The position numbers and the translations under genes were made by a program. A stretch of DNA of 64,000 nucleotides from an uncultured Opitutaceae bacterium (GTDB lineage Bacteria > Verrucomicrobiota > Verrucomicrobiia > Opitutales > Opitutaceae), in contig OX638348.1 of the NCBI GenBank assembly GCA_951813085.1, forward strand, positions 3,977,627-4,041,626, in the 5' to 3' direction. Shown one piece after another: positions 35,639 to 44,748 of this stretch. Numbering within the stretch: position 1 is the first letter of the stretch; each line of letters starts with the position of its first letter. The notes below the pieces were generated by a model, which saw only the letters and a program-made list of their open reading frames with translations, made no database searches and was not told where the DNA came from.

Positions 35639-36730
35639 ATGAATCGAGCGCTCATTGCTTGCGGTGGAACAGGAGGACACCTAGCGCCGGGTATCGCTCT
35701 TGCGGAGGAACTACAGTCTAGAGGATGCTCTTGCGAGCTGCTAATAAGCGGAAAACAAGTTGATTCGTTGCTGGTTAAGAAGTACACGCAATTTGAATAC
35801 GATACGATTCCGGGAACCGGATTGAGTCTGCGCCCGAGCCGCTTCGCCCGATTTCTAAAGGACTTGAGAGCCGGTTATCGATCTTGCGCGAGCAAAATGG
35901 AATTGAATCCTCCGGATATCGTCGTTGGTTTTGGAGGGTTCATTTCTGCGCCAGCGCTGATGGCGGCCCGCTCGGCACGGCTTCCTACGGCGATCCATGA
36001 AGCGAATCAGATCCTGGGTCGGGCAACACGTCTCGTAAGTCGATTCGCGGACCGGGTATATTTGCCCCATGGAGTGGGCTTGCCACGTTCTCGAAGGGCG
36101 AAAGTGCGGAATGTAGGAATGCCCATTCGATCAGAGTTTGATCGGATCCCCCGAGAAGAAGCGAAACGCGTTCTCGGGTTCGATCCGGAGAAGAAGGTGC
36201 TCTTGGTTTTTGGAGGAAGCCAAGGCGCCCGATCTCTAAACCAGTGGGCCCGAGAGTCCCTGGGGGCATTGCAGGAGAACAACCTTCAATTGCTGTGCCT
36301 CACTGGGACTATTTCTCATAGGGAGGTAGACGATTCAGCGAGAGAAAACGAGGTCCCGAAATCGCTGTTTCTAGAGTTTAGTGATCGAATGTCGGAGATT
36401 CTGTCCGCTGCGGACCTGGCAGTTTCGAGATCGGGCGCAGGGAGCATCGCAGAATTGATCAAGTGTCGCGTTCCCTCTATATTGATACCGTATCCCTATG
36501 CAGCGGATAATCATCAGTATTTCAATGCTCAGCAGCTGGTTGGCAAGGGTGGAGGCTTGATGCTGGATAACGGTGAATTGGATCGCTTATTGGATCAGGT
36601 TTTGAGTTTGATGGGGAATAATCTCAGGCTGGCGGAATTTGAAAGAAGCCTAAGCGAATTGGATTCCACGGATCCGCAGTCGGAGATGGCAGACGACTTG
36701 GAAGCGCTGGCTTGCCAGCGCAAGAACTAG
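35639..36730 (+). CDS. murG: UDP-GlcNAc:lipid I N-acetylglucosaminyltransferase
   Basis: MurG converts lipid I to lipid II on the cytoplasmic face of the inner membrane. The 363-residue product from ATG 35639 starts at the conserved GGTGGHLAPGIALAEEL loop. It also shows VVGFGGFISAPAL, IHEANQILGRATR, VFGGSQGARSLN and the acceptor/UDP region SRSGAGSIAEL...IPYPYAADNHQ. The frame is open further upstream inside ftsW, but only this start gives the normal N-terminus. Confidence 0.95.
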   Translation: MNRALIACGGTGGHLAPGIALAEELQSRGCSCELLISGKQVDSLLVKKYTQFEYDTIPGTGLSLRPSRFARFLKDLRAGYRSCASKMELNPPDIVVGFGGFISAPALMAARSARLPTAIHEANQILGRATRLVSRFADRVYLPHGVGLPRSRRAKVRNVGMPIRSEFDRIPREEAKRVLGFDPEKKVLLVFGGSQGARSLNQWARESLGALQENNLQLLCLTGTISHREVDDSARENEVPKSLFLEFSDRMSEILSAADLAVSRSGAGSIAELIKCRVPSILIPYPYAADNHQYFNAQQLVGKGGGLMLDNGELDRLLDQVLSLMGNNLRLAEFERSLSELDSTDPQSEMADDLEALACQRKN

Positions 36731-36746
36731 ATATCGGACGAGAAAA

Positions 36747-38981
36747 ATGGATACAGCGAACATTCCAGATCGGGCGCATTTGATTGGGATATCCGGAGCG
36801 GGTATGCTTCCCTTGGCCCTCTGTCTCGATGATTTGGGAGTGGTCGTAACGGGTGAAGACGATGCGTGTTCAGAGGTGGCCATGGCCATTCTAGGAAAGA
36901 GGGGGATTGAGCTAGGTTCATTTGCTTCTCAGGCAATTGGAAACGGGGATACCTGGATATTGCGATCCGCTGCCATTGCAGAAAGCCATCCATCAGTCCG
37001 TTTGGCTAGGGAATCGGGGCATGATGTCTTGAGAAGAGGCGAGGGTCTTGCCCTGCTCGCTGAGAGAAAGCGCCTTATTGGTGTAGCGGGGTCCCACGGG
37101 AAGACCTCCACGACGGGGATGTTGATCGACTTGCTTGAGGAAGCGGGCGAGAACGCATGCTACGCGATTGGCGGGTTGTTTGCAGACGGGAGGGATTCAG
37201 GACGTTGGACCGATTCCGAGTGGCTCGTGCTCGAGCTGGATGAGAGCGATGGAACAATCGAGCGTTTCAATCCGGAAGTTGGCGTTATTCTCAATGCTGA
37301 CCATGATCACCATGCGATGTACGAAACCGAGGAAGACTATTTGGAAGTCTTCAAGCGGTTGGCCGAACGGACAGGCCAAGCGCTTGTTCTAGATGAATCG
37401 CTGAAGACGGACATCGGCGACGGAATTGAGGAAAAGACTATCGTGTATCCAAGTAGCGATGACTCTCCATTGAGGGAATCCAATCAGTTCGGAGAGTATG
37501 GCGAATCGAATCACCGAATGGCGGTATCTGCCGCGCGATTGGCCGGTTTTGATATTCCAACTAAGGGCATAGTACAGTTTTCTCGCCTTTTGCGACGTCA
37601 AAGCTGCTTATACTTTTCACCTCGATTGAAAATTATCGAAGACTATGCGCATCATCCGGTCGAAATTAGATCGGTCCGTGAAGGTGTCGGCGCGATTTCG
37701 GATGCGAGGACTGTAGCGGTATTTCAACCTCATCGGTATTCAAGGACGCGTTCATTGAAGCATGCCTTCGCTGAGGAGCTCGAGCCTTTCGATCACGTGT
37801 ATTTATTGGATGTATACGCTGCATCTGAATCCCCGATTGAAGGAGGAACAGGCGATTCTTTGTACGAGGCCTGCAAAGCGCGTTTTGCCCACTGCGCGTT
37901 TGCGCCGACTGAAGAGGCGCTGCTCGATTCGCTATTTGAAAGCGTGGGAGAAAGTAGTCAGTTGAACGTGGTCTTCCTGGGCGCGGGAATCACGGATGTT
38001 CTTGGAAATCGGCTAGCGGATCGCTTGAAGGCCCACGATAAGTCATGGGGTAGGCTGTTCCGGGAGTTAGGCAAAGTAGCCGACCTTCAGTCTCCCTTTC
38101 GATTCGACGAGGTTCTCGCATCGAAAACGACTCTAAGGGTTGGCGGTCGCGCGGAATTGTACTTCGAGCCATCAAGTTTGGATGAGCTCGTTATTGCCCT
38201 TAAAGCCTGCACTGACATGGGTATGCCCGCCCGCCCGTTGGGGAGGGGATCGAATTTGATCGTGCCGGATGAAGGGGTTTCTGGGTTGGCGCTAAGGCTC
38301 TCTCGACCGCATTGGAAGCGGTTCGAAAGGATTTCGGATACAGAGATTCGTGTGGGAGCGGGACTGAGAATAAAGGAACTTTGCGGCGCTGCCGCCCGTG
38401 AAGGCTTGGAGGGGTTCGAGTTTCTTGAAGGAATACCCGGTAGCATAGGCGGAGCATTGAGGATGAATGCCGGGGCCATGGGCGGCTGGATGTTCGATAT
38501 CGTTGAAAGCGTTCGCTATCTCACAATGGACGGAGTCCTGGTCGAGGCGAATGCCAAGGATTTGAATGTGGGCTATCGCCATTGCCGCGAGCTTGAGAGC
38601 GCGATAGCCATCGACGCCATTTTGGCCCCAAAGGCGATAGGCCGCCGAGAAGCGGATTTGAGGAAAGCGATAGACGTTTATCAATCCAGGAGAAAGGAAT
38701 CTCAGCCGAGAGAACCTAGCGCTGGCTGCATCTTCAAGAATCCGGAAAATGACTCCGCGGGCCGATTGATCGAGGAGCTTGGCTTGAAGGGAACGGTAAT
38801 CGGAGGCGCCGAGATTAGCGGCACGCATGGGAACTTCATCATCAACCGGGGTGGAGCGTCGAGCAGCGACGTAATTGAACTCGTCAAGCTTGCCCGTCGG
38901 GTTGCCCGAAAGGAGCGTTCGGTCGAGCTTGAGCCTGAAGCCCTCCTGTATGGGGCGAATTGGGAGGATGCATTGAAGTGA
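36747..38981 (+). CDS. murC/murB: Bifunctional MurC-MurB fusion (UDP-MurNAc:L-Ala ligase and UDP-enolpyruvoyl-GlcNAc reductase)
   Basis: One 744-residue frame carries two successive enzymes. Residues 1 to about 430 are MurC, adding L-alanine to UDP-MurNAc: GISGAGM, ATP loop GVAGSHGKTSTTGML, NADHDHHAMY, DYAHHPVEI and FQPHRYSRT. Residues about 445-744 are the FAD enzyme MurB: KTTLRVGGRAELYF, LGRGSNLIVPDEGV, GIPGSIGGALRMNAGA and the C-terminal catalytic Glu region LEPEALLYG. The usual Ser of AGSxFKNP is Cys661 (SAGCIFKNP), a position that donates a proton to the product in MurB. No frameshift or internal stop separates the two parts. The stop overlaps ddl by one base. Confidence 0.94.
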   Translation: MDTANIPDRAHLIGISGAGMLPLALCLDDLGVVVTGEDDACSEVAMAILGKRGIELGSFASQAIGNGDTWILRSAAIAESHPSVRLARESGHDVLRRGEGLALLAERKRLIGVAGSHGKTSTTGMLIDLLEEAGENACYAIGGLFADGRDSGRWTDSEWLVLELDESDGTIERFNPEVGVILNADHDHHAMYETEEDYLEVFKRLAERTGQALVLDESLKTDIGDGIEEKTIVYPSSDDSPLRESNQFGEYGESNHRMAVSAARLAGFDIPTKGIVQFSRLLRRQSCLYFSPRLKIIEDYAHHPVEIRSVREGVGAISDARTVAVFQPHRYSRTRSLKHAFAEELEPFDHVYLLDVYAASESPIEGGTGDSLYEACKARFAHCAFAPTEEALLDSLFESVGESSQLNVVFLGAGITDVLGNRLADRLKAHDKSWGRLFRELGKVADLQSPFRFDEVLASKTTLRVGGRAELYFEPSSLDELVIALKACTDMGMPARPLGRGSNLIVPDEGVSGLALRLSRPHWKRFERISDTEIRVGAGLRIKELCGAAAREGLEGFEFLEGIPGSIGGALRMNAGAMGGWMFDIVESVRYLTMDGVLVEANAKDLNVGYRHCRELESAIAIDAILAPKAIGRREADLRKAIDVYQSRRKESQPREPSAGCIFKNPENDSAGRLIEELGLKGTVIGGAEISGTHGNFIINRGGASSSDVIELVKLARRVARKERSVELEPEALLYGANWEDALK

Positions 38982-39910
38982 TGAAAGACCCTTGCATTGC
39001 CGTTGTATGTGGTGGGACTTCTACGGAGCGAGAGGTGTCGTTAGGCTCTGGTAAAACGGTTGCTGAAGGACTGAATGAATTGTTTCCAGTCGAGACGTTC
39101 ATAGTGGATGAGGAGGAGATTCCCTCTGGGATCGATCGTGGCCGCCACGTGGTTTTCTCTACCCTTCATGGTACCTTCGGTGAAGACGGCGGGTTCCAGG
39201 GTTTGCTTGATGGGGCTGGTATCGGATACGCTGGCTGCGATAGAGAAAGCAGCGCCCTCACTTTTGACAAAGCAAGAACCAAGACTGTCTTGGCGAAGGA
39301 AAACGTACCCGTTGCGGATCAGATCCTATTCTCCCGCAACTCTGTTCCTGATATAGACGCTGTGGCGAGACGCCTGGGAACCAAAGTGGTCTTGAAGCCC
39401 GTTTGCGAGGGCAGCAGCGTTGGCTTGAAATTCGCGGAATCGAAAAAGGAGCTGGAAGCGGCGCTTGAGGAATTGCCGTTCGAACATTGGATGCTTGAGC
39501 CGATGCTTGAAGGTCGGGAATTCTCAGTGGGAGTCATAGAGGGAGCCGTTCTTGGGATTGTAGAGATTTCGCCGAAGTCCGGTCGGTTTGACTATGAAAG
39601 CAAGTACACGAAAGGCCTGACTGACTTTGATGCCCCGGCGGTGCTTCCGGGTGATGTGGAAATGAAGATTGAGGAGATTGTTTTAAGGGCCTACCAGGCG
39701 TGCGGCTGTAGGGACTTCGCCCGCGTGGATTTGATGATGGATCGAGACAATGAGATCTATGTTTTGGAGCTGAATTCGCTGCCGGGAATGAAAGAAACCA
39801 GCCTGCTTCCCATGTCGGCAGCAGCCGTGGGGATAGATTTCAAAGCTCTTTTAAAAAAATTAGTTGAGCCTGCGATCTTGAGATTTCGATCTAAGTATTC
39901 AATCTGTTGA
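38981..39910 (+). CDS. ddl: D-alanine:D-alanine ligase
   Basis: Ddl makes the dipeptide used by MurF. The 309-residue ATP-grasp protein shows GGTSTEREVSLGSGKTV at the N-terminus, FSTLHGTFGEDGGFQGLLD, PVCEGSSVGLKFA, and metal/substrate residues in RVDLMMD...VLELNSLPGMKETSLLP. ATG 38981 shares one base with the murC-murB stop (TGATG). The frame extends seven codons upstream into the fusion gene, without support. It lies between murC-murB and ftsQ as in other dcw clusters. Confidence 0.95.
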   Translation: MKDPCIAVVCGGTSTEREVSLGSGKTVAEGLNELFPVETFIVDEEEIPSGIDRGRHVVFSTLHGTFGEDGGFQGLLDGAGIGYAGCDRESSALTFDKARTKTVLAKENVPVADQILFSRNSVPDIDAVARRLGTKVVLKPVCEGSSVGLKFAESKKELEAALEELPFEHWMLEPMLEGREFSVGVIEGAVLGIVEISPKSGRFDYESKYTKGLTDFDAPAVLPGDVEMKIEEIVLRAYQACGCRDFARVDLMMDRDNEIYVLELNSLPGMKETSLLPMSAAAVGIDFKALLKKLVEPAILRFRSKYSIC

Positions 39911-39911
39911 T

Positions 39912-40814
39912 ATGGCTACGAAAAAGGCGTCAAAAAGCGTTCGTAAATCGAGATCCTGGAAGGATATTGACCAAGATGTGAAGGCTAAGAGCATGAGTTC
40001 GGCGGCCTTCAAGCGAATGTTGTTAGCCCGTATGCGGACCTGCGCCATTGGGGTCGGCGTATTCGTGGCTCTCGCACTCGTAATCAAGTTCTTCGTGATG
40101 ACTGACGACTTTTCAGCTACGTTGACAAAAGCGGGTCGAGCCTTGCCCATACGAGTGGTCGAAGTGGAGAGCGATACGCTCTCGCGTGAATGGGTAATGG
40201 AGCATCTCGATTTGTATCGGGGCGATCTTAATCTGCTCGAGATCGATGTAGGCGCATTGAGAGCCTCGTTGCTTAAAATACCGCAGACGCGGGAGGCTCA
40301 TATAGCCCGACAACTTCCGGATACCTTGTTTATTTCGATAGAAGAAAGAGAGCCTATTGCTCGAGTCGCCGCGGAAGATGTGGAACGAGGCCGAATTACG
40401 TTGCTAGTCGATCGGGATGGCATTGTGTATGAAGGAATTGGTTACAATAGGAAACGTATTCAATCTTTGCCCTTCCTGGATGGAATTCGGTTGAAGCGCA
40501 TAGAGGGTGGATTTGAAACTATAGAGGGAATGAATTCAGTGGACCATCTTCTTGCGGAAGCGAGCGAGATTGCGCCGCATATCTATCAAACTTGGAAAGT
40601 GGTGTCCCTTGCAGAACTGCCTAAGCTGATCGTCAAGAGCGCTTTTGCCAAGGAGATCGTTTTCGCGCCAACTGGAGGAGATTACAGAAGGCAGCTATCG
40701 GAATTGGACTATATCATCGATTACCATAAGGGGCATTCTTACAGGAGCGTGGCCAAGATTGACCTGACGATGAAGTCTCAAGTACCTGTGACGCGATCTA
40801 CTGTAGTTCGCTAG
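39912..40814 (+). CDS. ftsQ: Cell division protein FtsQ
   Basis: The 300-residue bitopic protein has a very basic cytoplasmic N-terminus, one membrane helix (about residues 41-61) and a periplasmic POTRA-like domain (about 74-145: IRVVEVESDTLS...LPDTLFISIEEREPIARV) followed by the FtsQ beta domain. FtsQ links early and late divisome proteins. ATG 39912 follows ddl by one base. Family identity is supported by domain order and position between ddl and ftsA. Confidence 0.85.
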   Translation: MATKKASKSVRKSRSWKDIDQDVKAKSMSSAAFKRMLLARMRTCAIGVGVFVALALVIKFFVMTDDFSATLTKAGRALPIRVVEVESDTLSREWVMEHLDLYRGDLNLLEIDVGALRASLLKIPQTREAHIARQLPDTLFISIEEREPIARVAAEDVERGRITLLVDRDGIVYEGIGYNRKRIQSLPFLDGIRLKRIEGGFETIEGMNSVDHLLAEASEIAPHIYQTWKVVSLAELPKLIVKSAFAKEIVFAPTGGDYRRQLSELDYIIDYHKGHSYRSVAKIDLTMKSQVPVTRSTVVR

Positions 40815-40855
40815 TATTTGACGAGGATATTTAATAACGAAATCGCTGATCAATC

Positions 40856-42061
40856 GTGTACAAAGCAAAAGTAATCGCCGGAGTTGAGATTGGAACGAGC
40901 AAGGTCTCTGTGCTTCTAGGGGAGATAGTGGAGGGCGGAAGCCTCAATATCATCGGCCTCGGCCAGTCCTCATCGAAAGGGGTACTGAAAGGCGATATCG
41001 TGGATTTTCATGAGGCGAACGACTGCGCGCATGCGGCAATCTTGTCGGCTGAGAATCAGGCAGGCGTAAAGATCGACGGAGTCTACTTGGCTGTAAGCGG
41101 TAGCGACATCGAAGGCTTCACGAGCGAAGCGTCAGTCAATGTGACTTCGAGGGATCGGCGCGTTTCCCAGGAAGATATAGACCAGGTATCGAGCTTGGCG
41201 AAAGGACGTGATCTCCCTGAAGGGAGGGCAGTGATTCACCACTTGAAGCGTCCCTATAGATTGGACAACCGATCGGTCGATCAGCCGTTGAATCTTGGAG
41301 GTGATCGATTGGAGGCGAGCTATTGGACGGTTCATGGGAATGCTCGGAAGATCGGAGACGCGATCCATATCATAAATGGCTTCAACCTGCATGTCGACGA
41401 CGTCGTGCTTTCGGCTTTAGCCGTAGGTTCAGTAGTGGCGTCCGAAGAAGAAAAGTCCAGCGGATGCCTTGTGCTGGATATTGGGAGAGGCTCGACGGAC
41501 TATGCGGTTTATCAGGGGGGACGTTGCTTAATTGCGGGATGCGTCCCGCTTGGCGGAGATCATATCTCCAATGACTTGAGTATAGGCCTTCGCATGCGGC
41601 TCAAGCAAGCAGAGAGCCTCAAGCATCGATTTGGTTCGGCGGTAATCGAGCACCGCAACAAAAGTGAGAAAGTCTGGCTAAACAATGATTTCGAGATCGG
41701 GGACCGTCCCATTCCATTGTGGAGCATCGAGAAAATAGTGGAGCTACGCATGGGCGAAATATTTGAAGTTGTCCAAAAGAAGCTCGGGGCCTTTGGTCGG
41801 CCTGAACGGCTCTCCGGGGGCGTTGTTTTGTGTGGTGGTGGCGCTGGCTTGAGGAATATCGAGGATTGCGCGGAATCGGTATTCAATGTCCCAGCGCGCC
41901 TAGGAGATAACGGAACGATGGCGACGGGGGAATTGAAGGAGTCGCAATACAGCGTGGCGCTGGGGCTTTTGAAGTATGGTCTGCAGTATCAAAATGCAGT
42001 GATGGTTGGTAGTGGACGGAGCGACGGATTTATGGGGAAGCTGAAAGGGCTTTTCCAATGA
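40856..42061 (+). CDS. ftsA: Cell division protein FtsA
   Basis: FtsA is an actin-like ATPase that ties FtsZ to the membrane. The 401-residue product, starting at GTG 40856, shows phosphate loop 1 AGVEIGTSKVSVLLGEI, the 1C subdomain specific to FtsA, phosphate loop 2 CLVLDIGRGSTDYAVY, and the adenosine motif GGVVLCGGGAGLRNI. The end MVGSGRSDGFMGKLKGLFQ is a short amphipathic helix, the normal membrane-binding tail. The stop overlaps ftsZ (ATGA). Confidence 0.94.
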   Translation: MYKAKVIAGVEIGTSKVSVLLGEIVEGGSLNIIGLGQSSSKGVLKGDIVDFHEANDCAHAAILSAENQAGVKIDGVYLAVSGSDIEGFTSEASVNVTSRDRRVSQEDIDQVSSLAKGRDLPEGRAVIHHLKRPYRLDNRSVDQPLNLGGDRLEASYWTVHGNARKIGDAIHIINGFNLHVDDVVLSALAVGSVVASEEEKSSGCLVLDIGRGSTDYAVYQGGRCLIAGCVPLGGDHISNDLSIGLRMRLKQAESLKHRFGSAVIEHRNKSEKVWLNNDFEIGDRPIPLWSIEKIVELRMGEIFEVVQKKLGAFGRPERLSGGVVLCGGGAGLRNIEDCAESVFNVPARLGDNGTMATGELKESQYSVALGLLKYGLQYQNAVMVGSGRSDGFMGKLKGLFQ

Positions 42062-43275
42062 GCGAGCGAATCACTGTGAGCGAGAACGATCAAATTAGAA
42101 TTAAAGTCATCGGTGTAGGTGGCGCGGGCTCGAATGTCGTTGACCGGCTCATGCTTTCGAATCCTTCGGGAGTACACCTGTCAGCGGTCAATACCGACCA
42201 GCAAGCCTTAGCCAACTCTCCTGTTTTGGACAAGCATTGCATTGGAAAGAACATCACCCGTGGTCTTGGGGCCGGCGGTGACCCCGGAGTTGGACGGGAG
42301 GCCGCGCTTGCGGATGCGGAGCTGCTCGAAGGCTTGGTGGATGGAGTCGACCTGCTTTTCGTTACCGCTGGACTCGGTGGCGGCACGGGGACGGGAGCGG
42401 CGTCGGTTATAGCGGATATTGCGGCCCAGAAAGGAACGACCGTGATCGCATTCGTCACGATGCCCTTTACGATTGAACGCGCCGCCCGCGCAAAGGTCGC
42501 CAAGGAGGGATTGGAGCGATTGAGAGAGGTATCCAACGCGGTGATCCCTCTGCCAAACGACCTACTGATTCAAGAAACCGATCCAGGAGCCTCTCTGCTG
42601 GACGCGTTTTCGCAAGCGGACTCGTGGATCGAGCGCGCAATCAATTCGATCTGGACGATGATGGACAAGACGGGGTTGATAAACCTCGATTTCTCGCAAT
42701 TGCAGCAGGTATTCGCGAATCGAGCGGGGAAGACACTCTTCGGATTGGGCGAAGGCGCAGGTGAAAATGCGTCTCAGGAAGCAATCGAAAGGTTAAAGCT
42801 CTGCCCTTTGCTGCACACTCCCGAATTTTCGAAGAAGGCGGATCAGCTCCTCGTAAATCTAGTGGGTGGGGCGAATTTGGGGATGAGCGAGACGCAATCG
42901 ATAATGGATAACGTCACCGATGCCTTCGGCAAGGAGGCAAACGTAGTCATGGGGGCTGTGATCGACGAATCCCTTGGAGATAAGGTAGAAATTTGCGTCA
43001 TTGGCACGAGCGACATGAGCAATGTTGCAATTTTTAAGGGGCGAAAGCGATCCAAGCCGCCTCCAGTAATGGAGTCTGCTCAGGAACGGCCTGATCGAGC
43101 GGAGCCAAGAACGAAGCAAATCCATAAAAAGCGGATAAAGGTAGAGCAGGACGAATTCTCATTTAGTGAAGGGGAACCTAGAGGAGAGTTCGAAGATTCC
43201 GATGGAATGCTATTCGAGGGGCAAAACCTTGATACCCCGACCTATTTGCGTCGAGGGGTGCGAATTCCAATTTAG
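42058..43275 (+). CDS. ftsZ: Cell division GTPase FtsZ
   Basis: FtsZ is the tubulin-like GTPase that forms the division ring. The 405-residue product shows the N-terminal nucleotide loop IGVGGAGSNVVDRL, the tubulin signature GLGGGTGTGAASV, and NDLLIQETDPGASLLDAF in the T7-region context. A variable acidic linker leads to a C-terminal peptide (DTPTYLRRGVRIPI) matching the conserved FtsA-binding tail. It is the last gene of the cluster; about 235 non-coding bases follow. Confidence 0.97.
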   Translation: MSERITVSENDQIRIKVIGVGGAGSNVVDRLMLSNPSGVHLSAVNTDQQALANSPVLDKHCIGKNITRGLGAGGDPGVGREAALADAELLEGLVDGVDLLFVTAGLGGGTGTGAASVIADIAAQKGTTVIAFVTMPFTIERAARAKVAKEGLERLREVSNAVIPLPNDLLIQETDPGASLLDAFSQADSWIERAINSIWTMMDKTGLINLDFSQLQQVFANRAGKTLFGLGEGAGENASQEAIERLKLCPLLHTPEFSKKADQLLVNLVGGANLGMSETQSIMDNVTDAFGKEANVVMGAVIDESLGDKVEICVIGTSDMSNVAIFKGRKRSKPPPVMESAQERPDRAEPRTKQIHKKRIKVEQDEFSFSEGEPRGEFEDSDGMLFEGQNLDTPTYLRRGVRIPI

Positions 43276-43510
43276 CCTAATCCCAGCAATTCCTCTCACT
43301 CGGAATTGAGCGTGAATGCTCGAATGGAGCAAAACTCGTCTGAATCTGCAATTGTATGACGGAATTTCTCGTTAGAGAATCAATGGCCCTCCCAAATTAT
43401 TCCAAAATATCGGGTGAATACCCTAACGAATTTCAAGCGGGGCCTAAAAAAAGGTTGGGTTCGGCAATATTTTCGGCCAATAACCGTACAAAGCTGGTTA
43501 CGAGTAAATT

Positions 43511-44020
43511 ATGATTTCCTTGATTCGCGATAATTGTGATTTCCTGAAGCAAGGAATCGATTTATTGGAGCGTCATTCGAACGAATCCTACGATAGCTCT
43601 GATATTCGCACTTTCGGATCCAGCATCGGGTCTCATATGCGACACGTATTGGACAATTATTCCTCTTTCCTATCGGGTTTAGAGTCCGGAACGATCAACT
43701 ACGATGCTCGCTCACGAGGCACTTCTGACGAGCGTATCCTCAAGTCTGGTATTGGCCGGGCGAGAAATGTGCTTTCTCAACTGCAGGAGGTTGCGATCGA
43801 TCCGGATCAGCCAGTGAATGTAATCGTTAGCGCTAACATTCTCGAAGACGAAGGACGTTCCCAATCGACCCTTGCTCGCGAACTGAAGTTTCTGGCCTCT
43901 CATACGGCGCATCATTATGCGTTGATCGCGATTGCTAGTAGGATGCAGGGCATATTGACACCTGAGTCCTTTGGAGTGGCCCCTTCAACGTTGAAGTACA
44001 TGCAGACAGCGGATTGCTGA
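43511..44020 (+). CDS. DinB-like metal-binding helical protein
   Basis: The 169-residue all-helical protein has histidines placed as in the DinB/YfiT four-helix-bundle family: H42 and H45 in SIGSHMRHVLDNY, then H131, H134 and H135 in ASHTAHHYALI near the C-terminus. The Tyr/Asp/Arg segment TINYDARSRGTSDE also fits a common DinB subgroup. Such proteins bind divalent metal; some are thiol transferases, most are uncharacterised. Its stop overlaps the next gene (TGATG), so the two are likely cotranslated. Confidence 0.75.
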   Translation: MISLIRDNCDFLKQGIDLLERHSNESYDSSDIRTFGSSIGSHMRHVLDNYSSFLSGLESGTINYDARSRGTSDERILKSGIGRARNVLSQLQEVAIDPDQPVNVIVSANILEDEGRSQSTLARELKFLASHTAHHYALIAIASRMQGILTPESFGVAPSTLKYMQTADC

Positions 44021-44748
44021 TGTGCACGGCTAGCTGGACTTCCAGGAAACAAAGTTACCGCCTGTATTTCAATCGCGACGAACAGCGCTCAAGGCCTAGG
44101 GCGGCGCCGCCTCGAAAGCGAATCATCGATGGTGTTCAGGTCGTGGCGCCTACGGATTCCCTGGCAGGAGGGAGCTGGATCGCGGTGAATGACCATGGCG
44201 TATCGGCATTTCTTCTCAACAACTATGCATTTTGCGCTACCAGCCCTCAGGACAAGCGCTTTCGTAGTCGAGGGGAAATCCCATTGCTGGCGGTTGCCCA
44301 GCGAAGTTTCGACAAGAGCCTCGAGGCTGTCCGAACGCTAACGTACACAGATTATCGACCCTTTTTAATCGGGTTAATGGGACCGGAAAATGATTGCCGC
44401 ATTTGCGAGTGGAATGGCATTGAGGCTAAGAATCGAACTCTGCGTATCCCAATGTTAACTACCTCTTCATTTAAGACGTCGGAAGTAGAATCTTATCGTG
44501 AGAAACGCTATGAGGCGATGGTATTGTCCAGCAGTTCGATAGACGAATCCGATCCTCATTACGACTACCATTGCGATGTAGAAAATGCCGACAGGGCCTT
44601 CAATCCTCTGATGTCTCGCTCGGATGCTGAAACGCAATGCCTCTCCGTTATTTCAGTTTCGTCGGAGGGCATCGACTTCGACTACTACGAGCGCGTCTCA
44701 TCGGTTGGGCAACGTTGTTCGATCTCATTGATCGACAGAAACAAGTGA
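44020..44748 (+). CDS. NRDE family (TANGO2-like) protein
   Basis: The 242-residue protein begins MCTASWT, giving an N-terminal Cys after Met removal, followed by the family signature LYFNRDEQRSRPRAA and GGSWIAVNDHGVSAFLLN. These match the NRDE/TANGO2 family, which has an Ntn-hydrolase-like look and has been linked in eukaryotes to Golgi organisation and heme handling. The bacterial function is not known. ATG 44020 overlaps the DinB-like stop, and its own stop overlaps the next gene start (GTGA), so it is the middle of a coupled three-gene set. Confidence 0.85.
   Translation: MCTASWTSRKQSYRLYFNRDEQRSRPRAAPPRKRIIDGVQVVAPTDSLAGGSWIAVNDHGVSAFLLNNYAFCATSPQDKRFRSRGEIPLLAVAQRSFDKSLEAVRTLTYTDYRPFLIGLMGPENDCRICEWNGIEAKNRTLRIPMLTTSSFKTSEVESYREKRYEAMVLSSSSIDESDPHYDYHCDVENADRAFNPLMSRSDAETQCLSVISVSSEGIDFDYYERVSSVGQRCSISLIDRNK

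Noticed and set aside
43276..43510. Terminator after ftsZ (AATTCC / GGAATT, 43288-43307)
   Set aside because: Only six base pairs, an eight-base loop and no T run; too weak to call.
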